Shown: piece by piece, positions 26,074 to 38,485 of the stretch
How the letters are laid out: each line of letters begins with the position of its first letter
Numbering within the stretch: position 1 is the first letter of the stretch
Origin: Rhizoctonia solani
Lineage: Eukaryota; Basidiomycota; Agaricomycetes; Cantharellales; Ceratobasidiaceae
Direction of reading: 5' to 3'
DNA length: 64,000 nt
Assembly: GCF_016906535.1 (NCBI RefSeq)
Contig: NC_057382.1
Location: 1,550,001 to 1,614,000 of the forward strand
Notes under the pieces: model-generated
Database searches by the model: none
Seen by the model: the letters and a program-made list of their open reading frames with translations, nothing else
What the model was told of the DNA's origin: nothing
Translations under genes and position numbers: made by a program

Positions 26074-27764
26074 TTAATCCCACAAATCTTGCAATAAGGT
26101 AGTCGGATCAGCCTTCTTGCATCGCCTTTCCGTAACGCGCATCTGCTCCGGGAACCATGACGAAACATTGTCCTCGTTGGGTTTGAGGATCATCATTGCT
26201 AATGCCTTGGCACACAACGCAGCGTTAACCATCCCCTCGCCACTATATCCAGCAGAGACCCATTCTCCTGGTGGGGCGATCCGTGAATTTTTGTTGGCTG
26301 TTGGGACGTTTCGGCCGGTCAGGCGAGTAGGCAATTTCCCAACCCAAGGAAGAGCATCGGCAGAAGTGCCTATTGAACCAGACCAGATAGACTTGATTCT
26401 GTTTTCGCCATTCGCGTCGCTTGTTTCTATTTGATGATTTGGATCTTTAAATAGCACGCTTAGGGCGCCGCAAATGTGCGCAGCCCCAGTCGGGTCGTAT
26501 GAGTCGTCAGTCCCAACACCGACTTCAAGCATCCCTTGTTGAGGGCTCTGAGCGAACCCGCCACCGAGCATGATCGTTCCGTCAGGACGTTGGGTGAGAT
26601 AATCAAAGCCTTCAGAGTACAAGAACGAAAAGGATCTTGCGCCGAATTGAGTAGGCGAGTTGAGTGGCTGTGCAAAAGCTCGGTGGGATTGAGCGGTCAT
26701 GGTTTGACGTAGAGGGAATATCTTGCCGCGCAGCCCGGGGACAAGATATCCAACGTGTGCATTAGTTGCATGGATAATATGCAAAGCGGTAATTTCTCCC
26801 TTTTCGGTTTCCAGAGTGTAGCGCGAATCTTCAGAACTAGGCTCTTTGATATCCTTGACAGGACAGTGAGAAACAATACAGAATCTAAATTTGTTACTTA
26901 TAGTTAGACACATATCAATTTCATTAGCTGGGGTAGCGTACCGGTCTGGATATTTTTCTTCCAGTGATGAGAGTAATCCTGTCACCAACTTGTAGGGATT
27001 GATTGCTCCCGCATGACCTGTGATTGCACCAACACACAATGACGAAAGTCCGAAAGTCTGAGTCGTATGAGCTCTGGGGTCAGGATTGTGCATGGTATCA
27101 AGGAGCTTACGTTTTGTGCTTCGGATCCGTTAAATATTTTGATGTCCTGGCTTTCCAAAGGCATATCCTTTTGGAAGATTTTGACCTTCTCACAGGCTCG
27201 ACGAAAGAGTGCCAAATCAAAATAGGCATCTACCGTCTCAACGCGACGAGCCTCAGTCCTGGCTTCACCCCCAACCTTTTCAGAGATGCGAATTACTTCA
27301 TCGATATGGGCCATATTGAATCGTGTAGCCTTCTCAGCAAATTCCCTTCCGTGGAGGACATTGTATTTGTGGTAAAATAAATGTGGGTCGCACTTGATAT
27401 GGCCGCCATTACGACCTGTAGCACCAGAGCACACATCACGAGCCTCCAAAATAACGATTTTGAGATCCGAAGCGTTTGGGTGCTCAAGCAGTGCCCGTGC
27501 AATAAGAGCGCCAGTTATACCACTTCCTATAATCACAATATCAGCCCGTTCCGGAAGGCGTGTCTGGGGAGCGTGTGGTAAACGAGCAGATTCAGGAACC
27601 GTGTTCAACCAGTGATATTCTGTTGTCGGAAACGAGGGAATGCCAGGAGATTGAGATATCCTATATAGAACGGCGTTATAATCGCTGGACAATCGTCCCA
27701 CAGTCTGTAAAGCAGCTCTTATACTGGTCGCCACCGATGCTACAGAGCTGACTAGAGTATCCAT
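26074..27764 (-). CDS. DAO-family FAD-dependent oxidoreductase
   Basis: Two exons, 27764-27111 and 27057-26074, join in frame across a short intron (GTAAGC donor, CAG acceptor) to give 545 residues. An N-terminal leader of about 70 residues precedes the dinucleotide-binding fold DIVIIGSGITGALIARALLE, whose GxGxxG motif binds the ADP part of FAD. The DAO-family motif SGATGRNGGHIKCDP follows at about residue 115. The C-terminus has the second FAD-contact segment, WVSAGYSGEGMVNAALCAKA. The family oxidises amines or amino acids with transfer of electrons to oxygen or another acceptor; the substrate cannot be read from the sequence. A stretch around 26930-26870 (CLTISNKFRFCIVSH) fits the family poorly and may be a retained in-frame intron. 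The gene is divergent from the AsnRS gene, 304 bp away. Confidence 0.85.
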
Positions 27765-28068
27765 TCCAAGATGCCAGAGGGAAATGAAGGTCCTACGCCA
27801 CCAATGAGAAGAATTGAGATGATTAAATACTCAAGGTCGAGCTCGAATGATCCAGAAGAACGTATGATATTTGAGTGGTTCTATCATTTCGCCTGGTTGG
27901 GCCAAACGAAAATCACGAGTCACGATCACGATCAAGACTGAAGCACAGGGTTGATCTTATCTTATCGGCTCCTGAGTCAAATTGTCGATCATGACAATCT
28001 CCTAGATCAGCTATGACTTGGCTCAAATTCCTACTTACTCGCAACCACCACCATTCCAGTTGTGCGCA
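27765..28068. promoter_or_regulatory. Divergent promoter region between FAD oxidoreductase and AsnRS
   Basis: A 304-bp gap separates two start codons pointing away from each other, so both promoters and both 5' UTRs must fit here. A CGAGTCACGATCACGATC-like repeat lies near 27915. No defined factor site is claimed. Confidence 0.4.
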
Positions 28069-30336
28069 ATGGCATCGATTGTTGATAAAGTTACTGAGCA
28101 AGCTGAGAAACTCGGTCTCTCATCTGAGAGCAAACCCAAAGGTATCGTGTCACGCGACGTCCAGCACACTGATAGCTAATCTGTGTGCTGGCTCATCACC
28201 CAGTCTACGTGGATGAGACTACAGGGTCTGACGACAAAGGGGATGGCTCTGAGGCATCTCCCTACGTAACTCCGGTTGCTGCACTGGGTGGGCCCCAAGG
28301 CACCGAGGTCGCCATCTTCATCCGCAAAGGACCATCGGACGAGTATGCACCTATCAGCGGGGCCGCACTCAAACGGGCCAAGAAGGGACTCGAGCAGCAA
28401 AAAGAGAAAGCAAAGAAAGCAGAAGCGGCGGCTGCAAAGAGGCACAGAACGCCAACGTGAAGCACAGAAGCTCGAAGAGAGCAAGAAGATTGTATTGAAG
28501 GAAGACCCATCGTTACCGTCCGCGATAAAGGCAAGTGTCCATTAGTTATATCTGCTCATATTTAACCAGGATATTGCGTTATTAGACAAAGATTCAAGGT
28601 TGTACTGAGCTACGCTCAAAACGTATCAGCGTTTCTGGTTGGGTTCATCGGTTAAGGCAGCAGAAGGGGCTTACCTTCATCGTCCTGAGAGATGGAACCG
28701 GTTACCTGCAATGTGTTCTCAGTGGCCAGCTAGTAGGTGTATACGTGTTTTTGGAGTACCGCAATTTCTTACTTGTCCTTTGTCAGTCCCAAACCTATGA
28801 TGCCCTCGTACTGATGACCGAATCTACAGTCAGAATCGTTGGTACACTCACGGAGGTACCTGAGGGAAAGACAGCACCCGGTGGACATGAGCTAGCCGCT
28901 GACTACTGGCAATTGCTAGGAGCTGCCCCTGGAGGAGCCGAAGCGTACTCCACTAAATTCAACGAAGTAAGAGAGCTAGATGTCTGTATCGTCAAATAAA
29001 TTCTGACCTAGCCTAATAGGAAACCGAGGGAGCAGTGCTGTACGACAATCGCCATTTGCTCCTTCGTGGAGAGACAGCCTCCGCTGTCTTGCGAGTTCGA
29101 TCGGGTGTCTCTCGGCTTTCAGGCACACTTATGCCAAACACTCTTTGGTCGAAGTTACTCCTCCGTGTCTGGTCCAAACTCAAGTAGAAGGCGGAGCTAC
29201 TCTCTTCAAGCTTGACTATTACGGCCAGCCAGCTTTCCTAACTCAAAGTTCGCAATTGTACCTTGAGACCTGCCTTCCTAGTCTTGGAGATGTTTTTTTG
29301 TACAGGAGAGTTTCCGTGCGGAGAACAGTCACACTAGGAGGTTAGTTGTTTTTGTTGCTGAGACCCAGAGACTTATAGTTGTGCAGACATTTGAGTGAAT
29401 TCACTCATTTGGAGGCTGAGCTTGCTTTCATTACCTTTGATGAATTGATGACGCATATAGAGGCTGTAGTAAGCACCTGGCTCGTACCTGTACCTGTACC
29501 AGTGCCCAGATCTTAACTTTCTTGCTAGATATGCGAAACCATCGACACCTTGCTGGAAGACCCTAAGATGGCTGAGTTGGTCTACCAACTGCATCCCAAA
29601 TTTGAGAAGCCCAAACGCCCGTTCATGCGAATGAACTACAAAGACGCTATCAAGTATCTCGTCGAGAATGGTATCAAAAGGAAAGATGAAGAGACTGAAG
29701 AAATGGTTGACCACGTTATTGGCGATGACATTGCCGAGGCAGCCGAACGTCAAATGACGGATCAACTAAACGTCCCTATCTTCCTCTATGGGTTCCCGAA
29801 GGAACTTAAGTCTTTCTATATGAAGAAGATTCCCGGAGACGAAGCTTTCACAGAGAGTTGCGACCTACTTATGCCGAACGTTGGAGAGATTGTTGGTATG
29901 TACTATATATTGATACGGTTTCGGAAATTCCCTCATTTCTGGCGATTAGGGGGATCTATGCGTATTGCGGATATGCAGGAACTCCTTGAGGGTTACAAGC
30001 GCGAGGGAATTGACCCTGCGCCATACTACTGGTGGGTTGTATTGGCTTGATTTTCAGGGCTACATATGACTTTAAATAGGTTCACCGACCAACGTAAATA
30101 CGGCACATGCGAACATGGTGGATATGGGTTGGGTGTCGAGGTAAGACGCATATATCTATATAATGAGTTCGTGTGGTACTAAAACTTTGGTGATAGCGAC
30201 TCTTGGCCTGGCTTACCAACCGCTTTACGGTTAGGGAGTGCTCCCTGTATCCTCGGTTAGTTTTTTTCGCTCGTTGTAGTACAGTCTACTGGCTAACGAT
30301 TATGTTCATAGCTGGCCTGGTCGCGCCACCCCCTAA
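28069..30336 (+). CDS. Asparaginyl-tRNA synthetase, cytosolic (frameshifted in this sequence)
   Basis: The enzyme charges tRNA-Asn in the cytosol. The start is [15 protein letters not shown] at 28069. The eukaryotic N-terminal extension ends in a Lys/Ala-rich linker near residue 100. The OB-fold anticodon-binding domain includes [15 protein letters not shown]. The class II core has [20 protein letters not shown], motif 2 as [20 protein letters not shown], and motif 3 as GYGLGVERLLAWL. The C-terminus is YPRWPGRATP, ending at 30336. Three single-base breaks are visible by family comparison: near 28440 in the Lys/Ala linker, near 29107, and at a T7 run at 29293-29299. In each case the correct protein continues in another frame with no intron to explain it. 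Because the gene is essential and otherwise well conserved, sequence error is more likely than loss of function. Confidence 0.9.
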
Positions 30337-30776
30337 ATATGTGTCCATTAGATATTTAGATAGTGTGAATATGGCGTGTTTTGACTCGGAAACAGTAATT
30401 CGGTGTTTGGTGAATAGAAGTCGATATACAATCAGCTAATCTGAAGTGTCGGAGCGTACGCGTCATCCGGTCCGGTATCCATAACAGTGCGGCCAGGCAG
30501 TTTCCACGGGCAAACCTCCGCTTTTCGAGGGATTGTACCTTTGCAATCACCCCGCCTCCACCTAGTTGGTGGATGACACAATTTCCCCAGAATCACATTA
30601 GCCTCGACCGTTGAGGTCATTAACATCGATCACTAGGCGCTTTCGGATTGAACCGGACTGACATCAACAAAGCGTGCAACGGACGCATTACATATAAGCG
30701 GGCCGTAGGTGGACACCTTATCAATATCCTGATCCCCACAACCACACACTCCCCTCCCAAAACATTGTTGGAAACC
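30337..30776. other. Intergenic between AsnRS and aldo-keto reductase
   Basis: No gene is supported. This should contain the AsnRS terminator and the promoter of the plus-strand aldo-keto reductase. Confidence 0.4.
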
Positions 30777-32236
30777 ATGTTATTTCCCGCTACGTTTACC
30801 TTTAATAATGGTCAGGTTGTACCATCCGTCGGCCTAGGGTAAATCAATTGGTTTACGCCGATAGCTTACAATACTTATGATGCTCAATAGATGCTGGATG
30901 GGCCAGCCAGGAGAAGCCGAAGCCTGCTATGATATGGTCCTTAAAGGTCTCAAGGTTGGTCAATCTGTCACTTGTTATACTCAGAAACGAGGTCTCATGC
31001 CACCTTAGATTGGGTACCGTCACCTTGACACGGTAAGTTATGACAGCATATAGCCTGGATTCTTTGAATAATTGAGACTGCGGTACATAGGCATTTGGTT
31101 ATGGTAGGACTTGAAATGCTCGGACGTGCCCTATCATTCTGATGTCTCGGAAATCAGGCAACGAAGAGGCCGTAGGAAAGGCTATTCGCGATTCGGGCGT
31201 GCCCCGTGAAGAGATTTTTGTTACAACCAAATTAACGTGAGGCGTTGCTATGTTTTTTCCTTAATATTAAACTACAATAATGCCATTTTAGATGGAAAGA
31301 TCATGGAAGAGTGGCAGAAGCATTTGACCGCAGTTTGAAGAATCTTGGGCTTGATTACGTCGACCTGTACTTGATGCATTGGCCCCAAGCTGCCGACCCA
31401 AAAGGTGTGCAAGGAAATACTCCTTAATAAGTCTACTAATTTCGAGTCAATGCAACCGACTAGATAATCGGTTTCTGTCCCCTGAAGAAAGCCCGACGTA
31501 TGTCGAGACATGGAAGGCCATGGAACAAGTACTCTCCAGTGGTACGATTACCCTCATGTGATTGCCTCTGAATTCGTACTCATCTGAAGGCTCCCGCCAA
31601 ACCTATTTAAAGGTAAAGTTAAGAGTATCGGCGTGTCAAACTTCAGCATCAAAACATTGGAAGTCCTTCTTCCTGAGGCCAAAGTTATTCCAGCCACTAA
31701 CCAAGTCGAGCTTCACCCATCGCTTCCATCTTTCAAACTTGTTGAATATTGCCAATCCAAAGACATTCTGGTAACTGCATTCTGCCCGTTAGGAAGGTGA
31801 GCGTTATCTTCATGAATATAGCTGGATTTTTGCCTCATCTAAACTCCATCAGGAACTTTAAACTCTTCGCGGATAGCACCGAGTTCAAATCTCTTAACGA
31901 GTCCGAGGGGCTGACCACTGCCCAGCTCTTGATCAGCTGGGCACTACAACGCGGAACTATACCGATCCCAAAATCCATTCAAGAAACTAGGCTCAAGGAT
32001 AACTTCAACGTAAGTCTATTTTTAGTGACGGCACAGCGGTGGTAAATGATGTTAATATTTTGTAATAGGTCACACGGTTATCCGATCACGCAATGAACAT
32101 AATTGACAACTTCCACAAGACTTCAGGTGTTCACGGTACTCTAGTGTTCAAGGATCCTCCCGGTGGAGCCTTTGGATGGACTTATGACCAACTTGGTTGG
32201 GGTATGGATAAGAATGGCAGTGTCATCGAATCATAA
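30777..32236 (+). CDS. Aldo-keto reductase A
   Basis: This NADPH-dependent aldehyde/ketone reductase family folds as an (alpha/beta)8 barrel. Short exons join as [76 protein letters not shown], then [19 protein letters not shown]. The catalytic tetrad is visible: Asp in HLDT, Tyr in GYGNE, Lys in TTKL and His in LMHWP. Later exons carry [37 protein letters not shown], the cofactor loop RGTIPIPKS, and the end [17 protein letters not shown] at 32236. Every exon junction I checked keeps the frame, so the gene looks functional. It is the first of three related genes; B and C lie downstream on the opposite strand. The substrate cannot be predicted. Confidence 0.82.
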
Positions 32237-33050
32237 TATCGATTTAAAAGAACGAAGCCCACAATATTCACAGAATATAGTAATCAAACATTTCAAATTA
32301 TATGCGTTGTCTCTCGCAGATGCAACAATTGAGAAACCCTCAAACAGGGCATCGAATCAGTTCGTTGTACTACGGATTAGACAAATGCAGGTCCTATATC
32401 GGATCGTTTAGATATTTTTGAACGCTGGGCTCGTGAGTACGGTGCGCAGTCCGCGAAACATAAGTAGCGCCCAAGTTCATTGGGGTGGGCCAGGATATTG
32501 AAGCCCCAAAATTATGTGAAGCAGGGGAAACCCATATGCACAGTAATTAGTTCTATTTGTGATGATATCACATACTCGAATCTGAAAGCGATAGGCCAGA
32601 AGCCTCAAATGAAGCCAAGGTATGAATCTCCTGAGGCGACCCATCCTTTGGATCAATGGACTTGTGTGGTAACAAGCATCGTGGCAATTCTTTTGGGTCA
32701 AAGCCACGATGAACCCCAAAAGTGCGGCTTTTTGTGTCCAGAAAACCCACACTTTATATGCGGAGTGCTGGTGAAACCCGGCCAGTATTTGCATGAATAC
32801 GCATCCTAGCTTGGCTGTGTGCTGTCGAACCGCGGATTCTGTGTTTCTGAGTGCCGATGGTTGACAAAATCTGGACATCGTACACATTTTCTGTATTGTT
32901 GGCGTTCATAGTAAGTGATAGCGTGCGCCAATTCTATAGGGAAGTCAATAGAGATACTGGAAACCGAGATGATGCATATATTCAACCGAACACGCATTTA
33001 TCAACATTGTCGGAATACAATGGTTACGTGCATACATTCAATGGCTTCGA
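32237..33050. other. Intergenic between convergent aldo-keto reductases A and B
   Basis: Overlapping open frames on both strands (32477-32887) carry no recognisable motif. This is the 3' flank of both genes. No gene is supported. Confidence 0.4.
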
Positions 33051-34463
33051 TTATGGGACGATGTATCCATTACGATTAATGCTCCATCCCATTTGCTCCA
33101 TTGTTCAACCAGCTACTGATCCTAGCTCCTCTAGCGTTTTCGCGTCGAGAGATCTATGCATTCCGGGTTTTTTGTGGTAGTTGTCCACAATCTCAAAAAT
33201 GTCCTGCGGTAAGTTGACGATCTGATTAGACTGAGATTAGAGGACGTGTTTGGACATAGGCCATGCATTTTTTACCTCAAAGTTCAGTTTCAACCTTTTC
33301 TCACTCTTTGGTATCACGATAGTCCCCCTTTGCACACCCCAGCTCAATACCAGCTGAGAGGGAGAGATTTTCCTTGAAAGCGCTCCCCCCCAGTTTCTCA
33401 GACGCATGAAGTAACTCTGGGTCCGTATGGAACGGCGCTCTGTATTGTCCAAGCGGGCCATATCCTATCGCCTGGATTCCTTTGCTTTTACAAAGATCGA
33501 CTAGTGCATGTTGAGGATTAGACGGGTTCAATTCTACCTAATTCAATAATTCAATAATTTAGTACCGAGTACTAACCCGACCCACTACATACTTCGTTGG
33601 CTGCTGGCACAATATTGGCTCTCTCGATTAGTATATTTAAGTTCTTGATGCTAAAGTTGGATACTCCAATGCTCCTGACTTTGCCTGGTTCGAATTCGAA
33701 TTAGTGACAAGAACTTCGATTGAAAGGAGTAGGTAAGACCTGTGTCAAGGAGCTTCTCCATCTCAAGCCAGGTATCAACAAACGTAGGCGATTCTTCAGG
33801 ATGATATACTTTGCCTAGCTTGTATGTCGAATCTTAGGTGGGGAGTCAATGGGAGACTGCACACGATGCCCTGACCTTCCATTGAGTCCAGTCGAGCCAT
33901 GGGCCAATGCATGAGGTAGAGATCTATATATTCTAGGTTTAGCTTCTTTAGGCTTTTCTCTAGACCTCTCCGAGGATCATCGTGATCGTAGTCACTAATC
34001 AGAAATGAGCACGGATGCTGCCGAGCATTCATGGGCTCATTGGATGCACTAGTACTCACATAAGTTTTGTTGTCACAAATATCTCCGAACGGGGTATTTC
34101 CGAGTCTCTGGTGCCCTTCCAACCGCATCTTCGTTCTCTATGAGTAGACTCAATGGCGGCCAGAATAGATTGATAACCTAAATACATACCATATCTGGTA
34201 ACCTGCGTAACAAATGCTAATAGGCGTACTAACTTCAAGGTCCAACATTGGCTCTTACCATATCAAAATGCCGATACCCAATCTCCAAGGCCTTCTTCAC
34301 TATCTCATAAGATGCCTCCTTTCTTCCTGGAGCTCCCATCCAACATCTAACAAATTGTGGAGTTAGTTGGTAAGGGGGTACTGGACGAGTAGGTTGTCGT
34401 TTACCCGAGCCCAACCACAGGTATCTCCGACCCTGTATTTAGCTTGATACTAGGAATAGCCAT
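33051..34463 (-). pseudogene. Aldo-keto reductase B, damaged copy
   Basis: The start is MAIPSIKLNTGSEIPVVGLG at 34463. [18 protein letters not shown] (about 33950-33890) holds the active-site His. The C-terminal half reads ALVDLCKSKGIQAIGYGPLG and SQLVLSWGVQRGTIVIPKS. Two disabling changes are visible. The frame shifts at a C7 run at 33385-33391, between the ASEKLG and SQLVLSW segments. A TGA at 33105-33107 replaces the Trp codon in the family's [10 protein letters not shown] motif near the C-terminus; the frame beyond it still reads EQMGWSINRNG to a stop at 33051. The homopolymer frameshift may be sequence error, but the Trp-to-stop substitution is more likely real. Gene C, immediately upstream, is the closest paralogue and provides the comparison. 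Confidence 0.7.
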
Positions 34464-34862
34464 ACTGTTAACGTTGCTATCAGGGCTCTGATAGGAGACA
34501 GTGCTTGTTGTGTGAATGATGGTGGTAGAATAGTTCGGGTAAGTACTTATTTGTGATACCAGTCACTACACAGGCGCCCATCAATCAAGGAGCTTTTCAT
34601 AGTGAGGTCATGCCCATGGGGATTATCGATTCCATGATTTAGACTTACTCCTGCCAATGGTTGGTGATGCTGAGGAAGGGTCTACGAACTAAGGTTCTTC
34701 TCTGCCAACGATATATACATACTGTGACCCCCTGAATTTTGTGGGTACCAATCTTTTTTGGACCTTGACGGATAGCATATACCACAAGCGGAGTTTGTCC
34801 CCTGTCGGCACTTATGCACATACCCATATTTTGAAACCAAGATAGATCAAACTATGATTATC

Positions 34863-36270
34863 TTAGGAGACAACACTTCCCTCTCTATCTAAACTCCAGC
34901 CCATTTGCTCATAAGTCCACCCGCCGACGGTCCCAGGGTCACGAAGAGTGTACTCATCCAAGGTCTTGTGCATTCCTGGTCCCTTGTGGTAGTTGTCAAC
35001 AATTTCAAATATAGCCTTGGGCAGGGTGATGATCTACACGAATATTCAGTATAAATATTTGTTAAATAGAAGATTACACCAACATCGAGGTTTTGTTTAA
35101 GTCGGCTTTCATTGGAGCTCTTGGGAATTATGATGGTGCCACGTTGGACAGCCCAACTCAGAACTAGTTGTGAGGGAGTAACTTCCCTGGAGAGCTCTTT
35201 GCTAAGTTGTTCGGCTGCCCGGATAAACACTGGATCTGAGAAGAAGGGTGACCTGTACTGTCCGAGAGGGCAGTAGGCAGTAGGGTATATACCCTTGCTT
35301 CGACAGAATTCTATTAATTTGTTCTGAGGATAGCATGGATGGAGTTCGACCTATGGAAAATGTCAAATTTGGACACAAGCAAATACAATATAATTTACCT
35401 GGTTGACAACGGGTATAACCTTGGCCTTCTCCAAAAGTACATTGATATTTTGGATACTGAAATTAGATATTCCGATATTTTTGACCTTTCCTGCATCCAG
35501 GGCTATTAGCTGCGTACTGAAACAAAATCAGGCAACAAACCTGTATCGAGAAGCTTCTCCATCGCAAGCCATGTTTCCACAAATGTGGGAGACTCGTCGG
35601 GCTGAAGGATTCGTCCTTTCTCGTGACAGAAAATAAGTATAAAACGGTGTAAGATAGTTTGCTACCATCTCTACCACCTACCCGAGCCATGGGCCAGTGC
35701 ATGAGGTACAAGTCAATGTAGTCCAATCCAAGAGCCATTAAGCTGCCTTCCAGACCCCGCTTAGGGCTGTCGTGGTCCCAGTCGCTAGTGGTAAACGGAA
35801 TTCAGTGGTGCTCGGGCCAATGTAGAGACCAGGCTTGGGCACTCACACCAGCTTTGTAGTAACAAATATCTCAGATCGTGGAATACCTGATTCTCGAATT
35901 GCCCGCCCGACACCCTCTTCATTGCCTGTTGGACCGTGAATGACGCTCTCACAATTACCCCGCATACGTGGGGAACATACCATATCGAGAGGCCTATCAG
36001 GAACGCAGCCGGTATTACTAACCCCGAGCGCGCATCGGGAACTTTAGGAAACGACGTACTGTATCAAAATGACGATACCCTAGCCTCAAGGCAAGCTTAA
36101 CCATCTCATAAGCCTGTTCCCCTCCCCCAACGGATCCCATCCAGCACCTATCATAATAATTAATGCCCCCATAATCTACGGTTGGTAGGGTAGGAAAAGG
36201 CTTACCCGAGTCCCACGGCTGGGATACTATCACCAGAATTTAGCTTGACTATGGGTACGTTTAGCGACAT
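34863..36270 (-). CDS. Aldo-keto reductase C
   Basis: The start at 36270 gives [20 protein letters not shown]. Following exons read [53 protein letters not shown] and [17 protein letters not shown]. These contain the catalytic Asp (HFDT), Lys (TTKL) and His (LMHWP); the Tyr exon is short and lies near 35990-36050. Further exons give [54 protein letters not shown] and the terminal [16 protein letters not shown], stopping at 34863. It is intact as far as I can follow. It lies head to tail with the damaged copy B, consistent with local duplication. As a family member it would reduce sugar or lipid-derived carbonyls with NADPH; the specific substrate is unknown. Confidence 0.78.
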
Positions 36271-36604
36271 GGTACTTTAAACTATGAACAAAGGTTTAAC
36301 GAGAGGTGCGAGGAGGAAGGGGGTAGGTGAACTTGCTCGGTATGTGCTGCTTTTATAAGTAGAATCTTCTGTGCGTGGAATTGGGGATGGTATGTGAGTC
36401 CGAACTCCGACCTTAATGATCGGCTCTGACAAATAGAGGTTCGATCAGAAAACAACCTACAAGTGATCGGGCATAGAAGCTTAAGATGAAGTCAAAAGTG
36501 GAGGCACTGTAGGTGAACGACGCGCTTCAGCACTCATATTCAATATTATTGATTCAACTTTTAATCTACAACAATTGGTATCAACTCATCGAAAGATGAG
36601 ACGC

Positions 36605-38485
36605 TCACTCCGCAGTCCCAGTAAATGTTGCAGCGTTATAGTTGTATGTGGTCGGATTTGGGTCGAAATAAAAGTCCGGCTTCATGTCGACCAATGTAGC
36701 ACCATCACGTGCCATGGTAGCTGCAATACCTTGACCCGCCACCAAGGAAATTCGGAGTTTAGATACCCCGGCGGGGACATCGAACTCCTCGGGTTTGGCG
36801 GGGTCGGCAGAGAGTGTAACTTTGGCGGGTGCAGTAGCAAAAACAACGGCCCACAAGGCATCCTCGGTCTGATAGAGATGTTAGAACTGAGACAAGTGCA
36901 AGTGTATGCATATATTCACCAGCTCAAAATCAGTTGGTTTTCCGATTGGGTCATCACTGGCATCCGCATGAGCAGGATGGGGTCTGGCTGTGAGGAAGAT
37001 TTGATCCTTGTCGATAGTAGGGTATTGACCAGTTTTAAAGGCAGTTGCGTAGTAAGAAGTCATTTGGAGCCATGCTGGGGGTGAACCAAATTAGCCTCTC
37101 AGACATGTTACGAATAACGATAACGCATACCCTGATGATCAAAGCCGTCAACCCAGGCATTCGAATTGGGCTGTGCACCCTCGATAGGCCCAATATAATG
37201 GGATTCGCCATAATCTACAAAAATAAACATAAGCATGCAACTCCCAACCTATGTTCGGATGCTCACCATTCCAACTGACAATTTGAACAATATCAATCTT
37301 ATTCCTCGACCGAATCAGTTGGTCCCATCGGGTATTGTACAACCAATCATCAGATCGGTAGATCCAGTTCTTGTTGAACGAATCGGGTCCGTAGTGTGTA
37401 TAGAACCATGGGCTCACGCAGGCCATATATACAGTTCCGGCACCAGAGTCGCCAGACGTACCAAGATTGGCGCTAATAGAAGTATCTGAATCCAAATTAA
37501 TTGCACCAGCTAGAGCGGCTGCTAATTTGGATTCAGCAACGGGTGCCAGTGAATCATCACGTTGTTTGAGAGATAGGGTCGATAAGGCTGAGACGACGCC
37601 GGCGATGGGCGTTAGCGTTGGAGGTACCGGAATAGGAGCTTTGGAAGCGTCAACGGGGTTCGAGTTGAGGAACGAAATTGTCTGCGAGAGCTTAGCCGCA
37701 GATAGTTGCGTTGGCCACCCGCCGTTCCACTACTCAACCACCCACCCAATCAGTCAATCCGTTCCGAGCGAGAAGTAAACAACCTACATTAAATGCTCCA
37801 TCCATCGCACTAAACGACTTGAACCTAGCTGGATCCATGAAAAAACTAGGAACAAACAATGCAGCATTTTCCCCCGTCAACTGATCCGTAAACTGCTCCT
37901 TCCAGCCCTGCTCGGTCGTCGCAGCGCCAAACGTACACGACTCTCCAGCAAACGTCGATGCAAAGACTTTGCCGTTGTACCTGAGTTGTGCAGAGTGCGA
38001 GGCATATGTCGTTATGTACTCTCTGAGCGCTGCCGCGTCCGAGGGACCTGCGCACGGGTTGACGCTAAGGTCCGTAAATGCATAAGTGGAAGACTTGGGG
38101 AGTATATAGACGAGACATACGCCATGTCGAAACTCATAAACATCTTGAATCCAGTGCCCGAATCTCTGGCAGCATCAAAAGCATCCTTGACTCGATCCTT
38201 TTGCCACGAGTCTGTACCGACGTTGAGCGCAAATGCGTCAATCCCGTTCGCATGTGCGAGTTTGACATCGGCCAGCCAGGTATCATAGGTATAAGGGAAG
38301 GTATTGCCGACCATATGGCTACATAATTTCCCCCCGAAATGAGTTGGCATTGGAATGTGCCACACAAAGGAGACTTACTGGGCCACAACAAACTTTTCAC
38401 CTTCCGCTTGACGGACCTTGTAGGGGAGAGGAAGGGACCAGCCCATAGAGAGGAGAGCGATGATAAGCGAGAGAGCAAAGAACAT
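36605..38485 (-). CDS. GH71 alpha-1,3-glucanase (mutanase), secreted
   Basis: The start at 38485 gives the signal peptide MFFALSLIIALLSMGWSLPL. The GH71 N-terminal block follows: HMVGNTFPYTYDTWLADVKL, HANGIDAFALNVGTDSWQKD and GFKMFMSFDMA. Next come VFASTFAGESCTFGAATTEQ, ENAALFVPSFFMDPARFKSF and, after a variable Ser/Ala/Pro-rich stretch, VYMACVSPWFYTHYGPDSFN. IVQIVSWNDYGESHYIGP follows, ending in the family's conserved acidic segment. A C-terminal beta-rich domain runs to 36605. The enzyme cleaves alpha-1,3-glucan, a fungal cell-wall polymer, so it may act in wall remodelling or mycoparasitism. At least five introns are needed. I saw no clear frameshift. The family call is strong; the biological target is inferred. 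Confidence 0.88.
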
